A DNA stretch of 64,000 nt from Paramyrothecium sp. XJ0827 (lineage: Eukaryota; Ascomycota; Sordariomycetes; Hypocreales; Stachybotryaceae). Positions 23,072 through 34,527 of the stretch are shown here, piece after piece; position 1 is the stretch's first letter; every line of letters begins with the position of its first letter. The stretch lies in the NCBI GenBank assembly GCA_020881915.1, contig JAJFPB010000004.1, forward strand, positions 5,332,001 to 5,396,000, given 5' to 3'. The notes under the pieces were generated by a model. It saw only the letters and a list, made by a program, of their open reading frames with translations, was not told the DNA's origin and searched no databases. The position numbers and the translations under genes were made by a program.

Positions 23072-24524
23072 ATGACTAATATCTCATTTATTGTCCATCT
23101 GCATTAATGTATTCAAACGGCAGGGCATATTTTAATAAGAACCTATATGCTATTGGCGCACTCAGGAGTGTTGAAAAAGGCAAGCCGCGTGATACGAAGC
23201 ATTGATGATTTGGATGTGAAGCCTGTAGAAGGGGATCAGCCGCAAAGTTGCTGTAGTGCTCAGCATGGCTCTTCACGACCTATATAGAAACACTAAAAAC
23301 AGTTATCCCGTCCCGAAGTGAATCACAGTTTTAATAACCCCATCATAACTGCCCGGTTCTGCTTGTGGTACTTACCGAGCAGCTTGTGGTCTAACAGATG
23401 TACATCAGCAGTCTGTGGCCACTTCAACTCATGACGGCGCTACGACTGACATGAAAATCTTCAGCTGAGAGTGATTGCCTTCTTGAGTTGAGGATTCTCT
23501 CGCACCAAATCTTTAACGCGAAGAAACAAGTCCTGGGCGCCCTTTTCTCTTGTGGCCACGGCTTGGATTTCCTGCCAGCTTTTCCAGGTTCAACCCTCGC
23601 ACTTGTTTGGCTCCAATGTTTATGCAGGTAACAGCTTTATTAGCAATATATATGGTAAAAGACTACTCTTGAATGCTTGCGACTAACCTGTGGCTCTTGC
23701 TGCATATCCCTTCCCTCACACTTGGTAAATACTGTGACGTAGTGCTTGTTCACATCCGTGGACTTATCATTGGTAACCTAAGCACCTTGAGACGCTGACA
23801 AGCCTGGCCGGTCTTTCATTAACATCTGGGGACCTAGGCCGATGGGAGGAGGCAAAGAAGCTTTTTATATAGGTTATAGAGATAAGTGAGACGAAGCTTG
23901 GAGCAGATCATCCCTCGACGCTAACGAGCGTGAACAATCTGCCCCAAACCCGGCATACTATGGGAAACATTCGCGAGGCCATTGATCTGATGGAAATGTG
24001 CACTTAATTCCGTGAACTTAGACTGGGATTGGATCATCCTCACACACGATCGTCAATGTCAACTTTAGATATCTGGAGACGTAGACATATTTAACGCCCG
24101 GGGTATCGGAGAGCGGGCAGCGCCAACGGATCGAACGGGCGGTGCGCGAGGAGGCACGAAGCATTTCAACATCGTTCGGGCCAAGATGCATAGGTTCAAG
24201 ATCCGAACGTCAGGCAGCGACGATACCGAACCGACCCCGATGGATTGGATATTCCAGGCGCGTGCATACAGGATGAAGATCCGGTATGATACCACGGCGC
24301 CGGCCACGTATTACTATAGCTATAACTATAAGACCTTAGTAGTAAAGTAACATCTTAATAGCTCTATTAAGTTCTTACATATCAGAATAAATAACGTAAG
24401 TATCATAAGTACTTATAATATACTTAGTCCACTATATGGTTTTCGGAGTCGAGGTTGCGTGGGGAGGTAATCCAGTAATATTTAAAGACGGCTATAAAGA
24501 TAGATAAGACGCCCAACAGCCTTT
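23072..24524. other. Gene-poor interval with a possible element fragment
   Basis: No intact gene is seen. The GC-rich block 24063-24330, immediately followed by an AT/TA-rich tail (24300-24470), is listed separately. The rest is unremarkable. Confidence 0.4.
24063..24470 (-). repeat. Possible transposable-element fragment with AT-rich degraded edge
   Basis: The GC-rich part reads openly in a plus-strand frame containing a TPMDWIFQARAYRMKIRYDTTA-like segment, which I associate with fungal repeat-encoded proteins. It changes abruptly into TA-rich sequence with many stops after about 24310. The sharp composition boundary suggests a partly RIP-degraded repeat. Strand and identity are uncertain. 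Confidence 0.25.
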
Positions 24525-25022
24525 TTAACCTACCCGCGTCCAGGAAAAATAAACAATGGTAGTCTCGCTCCTCATGAACCGTTCCTGCATTGTCTGTCCG
24601 TCTTGAGAGACGTCAAGCCTCAGCTGGGCCGTATGGCGAACATCTCCTATATAGTTGGGAAAGGTACACCCTAAGACGGTTTGACTGAAAAAGTTTCCGT
24701 TTTTATCAGTAGTGTATGTACCGGAGATTCCAAATGTGCCTTGCGCTACTGTTATAATGTCTTCGGCTGTACCACTACCGCGTTCTGTATGCAAAGTAGG
24801 GAGGTCTCTCTTGTTGATTTGCTCAACGAACCAGCCAGTTTTCGTGAGCGCAATCATACCGTGGGGGTTCTCCCCAAACGGAGATTCGACAATTTCGTTG
24901 TTGACTGTGTACGTAGCATTGACGAGGTCCCATACGCCTGCAACAAGATTTGGCCTTGATACCAGAGTGGCCATAGAAGAGGCAAATAAAAGAGACTGAA
25001 GAGAAAAGGCGAAAGGCTTCAT
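24525..25022 (-). CDS. Secreted lipocalin-like domain protein
   Basis: One exon, 165 aa. The signal peptide (MKPFAFSLQSLLFASSMATL) is followed by a short mature protein. The motif LVAGVWDLVNATY, with a later PHGMIALTKTGWF, is typical of the Lipocalin_5-like family (PF13924), whose first strand carries the G-x-W motif and the second PxGxLxxT. The length (about 145 mature residues) is normal. Family members are small beta-barrels, several found near secondary-metabolism genes, but no reaction can be assigned. It stands alone, with 1.4 kb free on one side and 2.2 kb on the other. Confidence 0.75.
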   Translation of the reverse strand: MKPFAFSLQSLLFASSMATLVSRPNLVAGVWDLVNATYTVNNEIVESPFGENPHGMIALTKTGWFVEQINKRDLPTLHTERGSGTAEDIITVAQGTFGISGTYTTDKNGNFFSQTVLGCTFPNYIGDVRHTAQLRLDVSQDGQTMQERFMRSETTIVYFSWTRVG

Positions 25023-27283
25023 TCTTGGGTACTAATTAAGGATCGATGTATCTTTCTAGGATGGAGTTCAAGGCTAGTGTTGAGGCTTGTTACCATGAGA
25101 CCTACAGTTCAAGGCTGCACCGGGTTTTATACCCCGTGTCGCAGATGAATAATAGAAGCAAAGGAAATCAGACTCGGATCGCCTTGTTCACTAATTCCGT
25201 TATAAGGGTGGCTTCTAGATTATTCCATGTCATTTCTTTCACGTGAGTACTTATCATTGCTAACTAAGGACCGGAGCAGGGTATGTATGATCACTCATCC
25301 AAGTATCTGGTTGTGTTAGCTTAAAGAAACAGTTGCCACTGAGCATCGCATTTAATTTCAAGCAAGCCAATGGCAATAGAAATATTTATGTACGAGATGT
25401 CTCTTATGAGTAGTTTGACACAAGGACTTCTACGACGGTCGGCGATGTAGCTACCTGATGTTACTTCGGCTCTCTCGTTCACTCTTATTGGTTCAGATCC
25501 ATGTATATTGAATCCAGCCGCCTTTCGGACTTATTTTAGGAGTTAGCTCGATATCTTTATCTACTTATACATTTGCCTAGTCCATCTATTATCACCGATG
25601 CCATTCCCGCATTCAAATAATGTGAAAGTTCTATAGACCCGAGTGCATGCGCTATTACGTCGACCACCCATGCAGCGATATTACGCAGACCACCCATTGT
25701 AATCAAGTCTCATCGACGACTGGTGAATGTACCCTGAGGTGGCTACTCAAGGTTGTGCGCCACGCTGCCTAGACTGTTGCGGAATAAGTAGCACCTCCAA
25801 GCCCAACCCGGGGATTTGATGGACCTGAGTCATGTCGGTATATGTGACTCTAATTTCCAGAAAGTCAGACCCTGCCAAACAATGTGGAAGTAATCGCACG
25901 TTGGCAAGTTAGGCAGAGTGTTATAGGGGAGATTGGTTTCAATATTGGAGCAAAGCGTCTCCAAACTTATTAGTCATTACGAGCACTAGGAATTGAGCAT
26001 GAATGAGTAGCCAAGACTACAAACTCACAGAAGTCGCAGATGGGACAGCAATGCACTCTACACCCGCATCTGCAGCCTCATGTACAGCGAATTAGGCGCC
26101 CATACGCTCTCATCATTCGCACGCATTTGTTGGCTCAGCGTCTTGCTCCGTTGTGCAGTCTTGTTCCTGGCATTGACTGTACATTCTTCTAAACCGCTTT
26201 CTATTGCCCTTGAACCGAACTCGTCTGTGATTTAGAAACGCGATAAGAGTCTCAGACGGCTGTTGCTAGCAAACTGCCTCTGAACATTATTCAATTATCA
26301 GCAGTGTAAGAAATCGACCATATCTTGTCTACGCCCATCATATACATATAGGCGATAGGGGTCAGTATAGAACAGTCTAGATTCTCGAGGCAAGCTAAAT
26401 TATACTTGCATTTTGATCTTATAAGTCAGGCTCTTTAGAGTAGTTGGCGCCTTACGGCCACTCAGCACGCGAATAGAGGATTGGTTGGGAGCTGATACGC
26501 TGCTGCTACTCTAAGAAGTCCCAGACTACTGGGTAGAGGGACGATAGGGGTTAAAATCAGGCCTTCCGACCAAAAGAAACGCTGCAAATATGGACGGGCT
26601 GATTGTGGGCTCTGTATGATTCTCTAGGAAACACGTATGGTACATCTTTGAGTACACATCCTGCAGCACAAAAACCTCATATTTATTATCCTTCAGGAAA
26701 CAGCCTTGATTAGCGAAGCAAAAGAGACCATTTACAAGTTACGTCGGAACAGTGACCCCAATTGGCTGAGAGTGCTTTCCTCGCCGCTTAGGTATGCTGG
26801 ATGCAATGTAGGCAATGCTCTGCTCCCTGCCAGGTCTTACCGCCAACTTGTCAATGCAAAATACTAGCAAGGGCAAATCTCCAAAGGATTAACATCGCTA
26901 AACTTCTATTGATGGAGTTAAAGTCAGGCGACTTGTGCAAGGTATTAAATCTCGGGTTTGTTTATCTCATTCCGCTTCTGGGTCGAATCAACCTTGTGAA
27001 GAGATTGCGATAATGCTTCCATGTTCAGGGGCTGCGGGCCAAGGAGAAAAGAGGTGCTTCCAGCTGTAACTTAGACAAGGAGACAATGGTTATCCTGAGG
27101 CGAATGAATGAGCATCTTTGTATCATTCGAAAGTCCAAATTATGTTCTCAGGCCTGCCCATTTGTATCCAAAAAAGAAAGAAAAAAACTTGGGGCCAAGA
27201 GGAGCAACGACCAAACATCGCTTTCTTTATTTATCTCAGCATCTCATGCCTGTCCATGCATATAAGCAATAGCAAGGAAAGTA
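25023..27283. other. Gene-poor interval, nothing recognised
   Basis: About 2.3 kb with only short random ORFs on both strands. No repeat or RNA gene was recognised. It separates the lipocalin-like gene from the acyltransferase gene. Confidence 0.4.
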
Positions 27284-28871
27284 TTACTGGCTAGCAACTT
27301 GGATCAGCCACGTTTGAAGATCAGCAATAATGCACTCAGCGAAAGAGGCATCGACAGCGCAGTTAGACCAGCTAGCACCAATACATATCCCTTGGCCGGA
27401 GACACTGATGGGAGAAAATACGATAGCGGCAGAAGGAACCTCAGTGCTAAGTCCAAACTGCGCCCGGTCAACCGACCACCTCATGAGGTCGTCATCGGAC
27501 CTACTTCCACCACTGCTGCCATCTAAGACACCAATGTTCGTCACAAGCCACGAAAGCTGGCGGGTCTTCTTGGCCATGCTGCTCATGGTTTTTTGCCAGT
27601 CTGTCACGTACTTTAAAATGCCCACGGAGTCATTTCGCAGTCCAGCTTCCAGCCTGGACACAATCTCCTGCCGATTCTCTGTCGATACGTTCCAGAGCTC
27701 GCGCTGGAGCTGGGTCGACAGACCTCTTCCCTCACTACCATGTGCCGGTAACTTGGAACGAATTCGCGTGACTACATCCGAGCTGTACTTGTGAAAGGCT
27801 TGAGTCACGTAGTTCGCAACGGCTCTGTCTGACCGAACCCATGGAGCCTCGGGCGGGGCTTTGGGTAAGTTCCTGCGGTGGTCGATGATGGTGGCGCTTT
27901 GGAAAGCTGGGGCCACCTTACTATTGAGTTGCGACGAGAAGGCAGCAAGCACTAATGCGTTTAGCAGGCCAGTGATGGTAGTCTTATTCTGGCGGCAGTG
28001 AGCTAAGATTGCGTTTAGAGATGGCTGATCAATGGAAAAGGCCCGAAACTGAGTTTTGTATGGTGAAGAGCGGATCGGGCACCAGGTTGCGCGGGAAGTG
28101 TGCCGATTGAGAGACTGGGGTCGGAATTCGTCCCACACTACCTTTGCGAGGTGTTTAAAACCCACAGGAAGACGAGTCAAGCGCTCGATTGGGGCAGGCA
28201 ACAAAGGGAGAGCATGGGGTAGTGTAAGAATATCGCCGTGCAAGCTCGTCCGCTTGTAGGCGCTCCCGTTAGCATTCAGCATCTCGAGAAAGTCTTCGTG
28301 GAACACCTTGGCCTCTATGGCATCAAATTGAGGGTGGTTCCAAGTAAGGAGCACCTCCATTACAGGTGCATTACTCTTTCGTAGTATGGTAATTTTCCAG
28401 CCTGGCTGCTTGATGGCAAGGTCTGGAAAACGGTCATCGAGCTGACTGCGAAATGTTTCCTGCACCTGTTGTTCAAAGTCATCATTTAGCCCGATTTGAA
28501 GCCACTTTATGTGTTGTGATAGGTCAAGACTCTTCAGTTGGATCCACGACGGAGCCTTGGAAGCGGCATCCATGATTCCCACTTGCAGCATCGGATGTCT
28601 CATAACGGTGTCTACGACCGCGACCTTGACGGCCTGCTCCAATTGAGTCAGCGATTCTGCTGCTGCCAGGCGCGACGGAATAACATAGCGACAAGAGACA
28701 ATAGTGCCGCGATACTGGTCGAGTAGATACATGGCTAGTTGGTACGACTCGCTTGATACGTGGTGACTCGTCAGATACTTCCGTTTGCAATGCCGGTTGC
28801 GACAAAGGTGCTTACTTGATACCAAATTCGCGAAGTACAATCGTCTCGCTACTACTTTGCATTGCTGACAT
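27284..28871 (-). CDS. Alcohol acetyltransferase (AATase)-family acyltransferase
   Basis: Two exons (28871-28816 and 28751-27284; intron 64 bp, gtaagc...tcaag) give 507 aa starting MSAMQSSSETIVLREFGINE. This start restores the family's N terminus (ESYQLAMYLLDQYRGTIVSCRY), whereas the longer unspliced frame is not protein-like upstream. The HxxxD catalytic motif of the BAHD/condensation-like superfamily is HPQFD (His158, Asp162) inside TWNHPQFDAIEAKVFHEDFL. The family transfers acetyl or longer acyl groups from CoA to alcohols, and the fold is that of PF07247. The later SVDRAQFGLSTEV segment fits the second conserved loop. Substrate unknown. It could acylate a metabolite made by the oxidases downstream. 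Confidence 0.82.
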
Positions 28872-31800
28872 GATGACGGATGAAGAAGAGACAGAGCTGA
28901 TGGCATCATGCGGTTGCAACAGCAGATGGTGTGAATGTCGTCGTAACTTGATTGAGTTTCAAAATCTCCGACAAGTGCGCTGACAAATGTATACTTGATT
29001 ATGTAATTGCAGGTTTGAGTTGTAGAGAATCTTCTCATTTTCCACCTTCAATCGCAACGTAAGATTTAGGTGGCTCATTTCACGAACCGAGGCCCCAGGA
29101 CGGGGACCACAGCTCTGCTCCCTCTCCACCTGCTTGATCACTCCTGGTTGGCTGTTCAAAAATATCTGCGTGGCGCATCTTGGGAGCCTTGGATTTTGAC
29201 TATAATCTTGTGGTGTAGTCATTACTTCTGATTGATTATTCTCACTATTTACTGCTAGCCCATGCTCTTTCAAATCGTGTATCGTTTAGCTTTCTGTCTT
29301 CGACTCATTAACTTCTGTTTGTTCTTCACTGTTGTCCACACTTTTTTTCACATCCCTGGCCCATAATCTGCTGACCAAAGCCGCAACCTTGCTAGCCTCG
29401 TTGATCATGATCCCTCCGCCGCCGGCTTATCTCGTTTGTCCCCTTTCTTCATGGTTCCAAATCTTGCCTCGTGGCCCTCTTGTTTTACCGCCGCCTGACC
29501 GTGTTGTTAATTAGTTTTAGAAGTTTCACTACACCTCTGTCCAATCATTCATTGTTCAATCTGATGGATTTTTGATATCTGTTGAATCGCTTTTTTACAA
29601 CGCCCATTCTGTGTTAGCCATTGGCTCAGTCTGACCGGAGCGAGGTGGCTTCATTCTTTCTCCTTCATTCACCCGACCTAGTCCTGGTCTCCTCATCCTT
29701 GATGACATTATGCCCAATCAACCGTCGCTCAGTTGTTGCCGCCCCTATCTCTTGCATCTACGTCGGGGCCCATCGGACTAATGTTCCGCGACCACCGCCA
29801 GGGGCGTCCGCACTGTTAATCAACTTCCACATCCTGCTGTCTCCACTTCTTACGCCTAGACGCAACAGTCTAAGCCGGTGTTGATTGGCGTATGTTCACC
29901 GCTTCGGCCCCAACCATTCTCATCCAGCCCAAGTAGATGTAAGATGGGTGCCGTGCCTTTGCGCTGCATATCGCTTGGATTTCCTAGCCAATCACGACAG
30001 CCATGAAAGAGCATTCACTACAAGTAAGTGAATTGTAACCTCACCAACACGTAACAATAAACGAAAACAAGAAGTAACATGAAAATATACATTTCTGAAT
30101 CAACTTCAGACCGCATGTAGCGTGTTTGCCAAAGTTTGCATGTGTCTAATGGCTCGAGTTCGACCTCATAAAGTCTAGGGTTCGGAGATCGTGAGATATA
30201 CTTCATTGCGAAGTTGTGGTAAGAGACACTGCGCCCTTTTGTTTAAAGCACCATCAAAGACCCTGGTCTCGACATTTGACCCGTACGTGGATGAGGGGAA
30301 ACGGTAGTGTAGATAGGCATCTGGCCCGACCCGTACAGCTGTGATTACCGAGTCATGTATCATGCCAATCTGGGGTGACCTTTACAAGACAAGGGACAAT
30401 AAAACGAAATGAAAGAAATCGGTTGGCTTTGACAGAACCCCAAGGGATTGAAACGCAATCTCTTTATGTCCTCTCGTTGACCGTCCCTTGGAGCTGACGC
30501 CCAGTATTCTTCGTTCTATTATGTGCATAGCTATGAATTGCTGCTTGATCCGTCTCACGAATCCACCGTCACTGAAACTCTCGGTCTCCACCCACAATGC
30601 AATTAGCTCATTTCTAGTGCTTGGGATTTAGGTTATAGCATGACTATCGGAGACATAAATAGATAGCTCCGCAGCAGCGCACTAATAAAGGACCTGGCCA
30701 GGCGACAGCAGCCATCTTGATAGGAGTCCTACCAATAATCAATAATCAAGTCGTCCAGAGGGAAAACGGGATTTATTCTCACCCCTTCTATATCACTGCA
30801 AGCCATCAGCACACTGTAGAGTTTCGATGGTTAGTACGCAAATCGGGGTCACATCTTCTTTTAAGGCTGGCTATGGCATTGAAGGGGAAATCAAGTGAAA
30901 CACATGAGACGCTTGGTCACCGGATGATGTCTCTCATCCGAATACTAGGGGGCGACTAAAAGTCATCCGGCCCGACCTAACAAGTAGACCCCTAGTACGC
31001 TAAAAAGGTCAGTTATAGTTTTCAAAAACAATACCTTAGATCATAAACGAGGGTTCAAAGAAACAACGTCACCCGTGAAGTTGGACAGAACGTGCATATT
31101 TATCGTCAACACGCTTTGAAGGTTCTACTACATGTTTCATGATCAGTGAGCATTCGTGTATGGCAAATGTCATGGGTGAGGTCGCGATTATCAATCCTAA
31201 AGAACTTTAGCAGCTGCTCCTTTACATAGCTACCTGCTGGTTCACGGGCTGTAACAGTCCCTGTACCGTCTGCCCAGGACTCCGACATACTCTCAATACA
31301 AACGTTTAGACCGTGAGGAGTCCGAGTGTCCGCCGGCGCGAAATGCGATCATCGAGGCCGGAGTTTTTAATGTAAGCCTAAAGTCCCGATCAGCACTAGC
31401 CTGAAAAAGGTATGAGTCCAGAAAGTGCAAAGTTTAAGCCACGCTGACACCCGCAAGAGCACGAACCGTTTGGTCATTTCACATCGTCTTTCACAAACTG
31501 CATTCGGTGAGAGATAAGGCTGATTGGTGATCCTTGGATGGAGTGTTTTTAGCTCCACCCGAGGCAAAGAGGATTCACCAGCCCTGCTCAGCGGCTGTGT
31601 TTGTAGATCGGGTTTCATATCCATACACCATAATCATAGGCTTTTATACGCCGGTAGATGGGGATGTGAAATTTTGCATTGATTCCTACAAGGACGGCTG
31701 GGAAATATGTAGGATGCATCATAGGCAAGGTTTATAATTCATGTTGTGAACAAGACGGCACACCTTCTCTCATGTTCTCTCATGTCAAACAGTGGTCCTT

Positions 31801-32204
31801 TCCTAATGCCGTCATTACCGGTCGCACGTACAAGAGATATGAGCTCGGTAGGAGTGCGTCTCTGAGCTACGTGTTGCTAGACCAAGCCTGAGGCTGCCGC
31901 CTCACGCGGACAGGTCCCCCGTTACGTCTGATGCGTCGTATTCTGCACAGCCTTAACAGACGGGGGGGAGATGTAAGCACCAGGCCAGGCCCGTGCTCTA
32001 TCCCTGGCAGCTCCCATCGGTATTTTACGCGTCAGCAAAACACCGTCGGAAAGACCGACGGACATAAAATACTCCAACGTGCAACATGCAGCGCTTTATT
32101 ATGTAGCATCATTCTGCAACCTTAATTGTCAGATAAGGAACAAGCTCCATTCAATACTCGTCTTTCACTGATCACCCACTGCATCAACAGCAGCGACTGA
32201 AGCC
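28872..32204. other. Long gene-poor interval
   Basis: About 3.3 kb without a convincing gene. Short ORFs at 29332-29514, 29621-29884, 30717-30959 and 31367-31624 lack domain patterns and splice support. No tandem repeat, inverted repeat or tRNA was recognised. Confidence 0.45.
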
Positions 32205-32276
32205 TGTTCCTCTTGAATTTTTTTCTCTGTCTTTCTTCTATCACTTCTTTACTGTTTTCTGCCAGCAACTACAAGC
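32205..32276 (+). promoter_or_regulatory. Pyrimidine-rich core promoter/5' UTR of the RTA1 gene
   Basis: A long CT tract (runs such as ttttttctctgtctttcttc) ends just before the ATG at 32277. CT-rich stretches near the transcription start are common in well-expressed filamentous fungal genes. The call rests on composition only. Confidence 0.4.
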
Positions 32277-33334
32277 ATGACCCTTCAACCGCATTTCGAT
32301 AATCATACCTGGGTGGAGTCACCCTTGGCTCGTCTCTGGTGTTTGGAGCATCCTAACGACAGTGGGTGCAGTTTGGTCGAGAATAGGTATGAGTATCGCC
32401 TGAGCCTGGTTGCCAATCTTGTCCTCCTTAGTATATTCGGCGCATCACTGCTCGGTTTCATCGCGATATATGTCTTCACCCGGGTCGGTACGGCATTTAC
32501 TGTCGCTTTGAGCCTTGGCGTACTCTGCGAGATAATTGGTTATGCTGGCCGTGTGATGAGCTATTACAACCAGTGGGAAGAGATTGGATTCTATATGCAG
32601 ATCTGCTGTCTGACCTTTGGTCCCGCCTTTATGGCTGCCGGCTGTTACCTTTGCCTACGGCGCATTATTGTCGCCTTTGGGGCCGAGAACTCGCGTATCA
32701 AGCCGGAATTCTATACCCGAATTGTGAGTGGCCTGGAACTTCTTCTCAAGCTGCTTGACTGATTTCACTACAGTTCATCCCGTGTGACGTCGTCGCCCTC
32801 GTCCTTCAAGCCTTGGGTGGTGGTCTTGCTGCCAGCTCGGATGATCCCCAGCTTGGCACCAATATAATGATTGCTGGCCTCGCATTTCAGGTTGCTACCG
32901 GTGCCGGCTTCATCATTGCTTCATCGGACTTTGCCATTCGCACGCTACGCCGATACAAGAAACTTGGCTCTGGAGCCTTCGATCAAAGTCCTGACTTTGT
33001 CCACATGCGCAGTGCGCTTGCCTTCAAGGGATTTCTTGGCGCATTAGCTCTTGCAAGCCTCTGTATCCTCATACGGAGTACATTTCGTGTTGCTGAGCTC
33101 TCTGAAGGGTGGAGCGGACCTCTTATGGCACGCCAGGATCTTTTCATTGGTTTTGAGGGCGGCCTCATTGTCCTCTGCTGTCTGGTTCTCAATGTCTTCC
33201 ATCCATCCCTTTGCATGCGCCCAGCTATGGTTGGTGGTGGTGGCATGAACGGCTTGTGGTTCATGAAGCGAAAGAACAAAAGCAAGCACGAGGTGCTGCC
33301 ATTGAAGAACCGCAGTGGAAGCGAGTCTGCGTAG
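32277..33334 (+). CDS. RTA1-like multi-pass membrane protein
   Basis: Two exons (32277-32723 and 32774-33334; gtgagt...ctacag) give 335 aa. Seven hydrophobic helices are visible. Signature segments are EIIGYAGRVMSYYN, the following CLTFGPAFMAAGCYLCLRRI, and VALVLQALGGGLAAS, all characteristic of the RTA1 domain (PF04479). A basic cytoplasmic tail ends the protein. RTA1/RSB1 relatives are plasma-membrane proteins linked to resistance to lipid-active toxins and sphingoid-base export. A role in self-protection or lipid stress is possible but unproven. Confidence 0.9.
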
Positions 33335-34527
33335 GCCAATCATCGAGGGAAACTCAGTCCACCTCGACTGTCACGAATAAGGGGGGAAGTATGGATGTAT
33401 AGAGCTATAGAACTACAGAGTCACTTAGAGGCATGAGAAAGGGATTGGTGTTGAGGCGTTGTGGTAAATTCAACCTCTTTTTGTTTTTCCTCCTGCTTGC
33501 AAGTGTTTACATCCCTTTGGCTTTTTCACAAACCAAGTTGACCTTCAGTAAATCTCTTGGTAGAATGGTACGCGGTCATGAACAGAGTCGGGAGCCATCA
33601 CGACTCGTCCTGTTCAACGCGCTCCCATGCCAGTCATTGATGAATTCAAAGGACAAAAGAAGTGTGAGATCAGAATGGTCGAATTGATCATGACGATTTC
33701 AATGGCATGGAATAAATCCGCTGGGGCTGAGATCACAGGCTTGCATTCGACGGTGGAGTAACCTTCCGTATGCGGTCCCGGGCAAGACTGACGCAGCGTC
33801 CCAAGCATTATTTCCGCCTTGTATCACATTTTCATCGTAGCGTGTGGCAGATTGCCTCGCTTTTGGTTCCTTTGCAACAGTGTTCTGGGCAGGAACATGA
33901 ACAATTGGGAACAGAAGCGTTCAACTTGCCCCTCCAAAGCAAATCTTAATCCATAAGAATGTAAAAGTTATAATTTTCCTGGAGGGTCAAAATTTGGATC
34001 ATAAAGCCTGTTCACGGAAATAGGTGTGTTGTGATGTAGTCAATGTACAACAATGCTCCGAGCATCATTGGGTTTCAAAATAAGTTGTTGGACTCAATGG
34101 CGAACATTGTCATCCCTTCATTGGAGGAACTGTTATTGACCGTGCTTGATTGTACAGCTCTATTAAACACGTTGATCCTCTAATCAAGCTAGGTATACAC
34201 TATGAAGTCGAATGGATGTAAGAAGTCTGGCATCAACTTTGGCCAAGCGATGTGAAGCCTCTCAAAAAACTTCTTCCCACATGGTCTCATAACCACCGTG
34301 AAAACCTCGATGCCAATTCTTTCATGGCTAGCTTTGTCTTGCAGAGCTCGACGACTCTCATTTGGCTCCATGGCCTTGATAACCTTCGGATCCGTATCGT
34401 CTTCAAGTTTGCTGCAGAACCTCAACAATGGCAGAACTCGTTAGGAGTCATCAAGGCATGTCAGACGCGGTTCTTGGGAGGTGCGCATAACAAGAGCCGA
34501 CAGACCCTAAAGCCCCTTCCCCATCAC
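33335..34527. other. Intergenic, 3' flanks of two convergent genes
   Basis: The RTA1 gene and the halogenase-like gene converge here. The 1.2 kb between them has only short ORFs with no domain features. Confidence 0.4.

Noticed and set aside
29332..31891. Several ORFs of 60-87 codons in the 28.9-32.2 kb interval
   Set aside because: All are short, none has a domain, signal peptide or joining splice sites, and their density matches chance.
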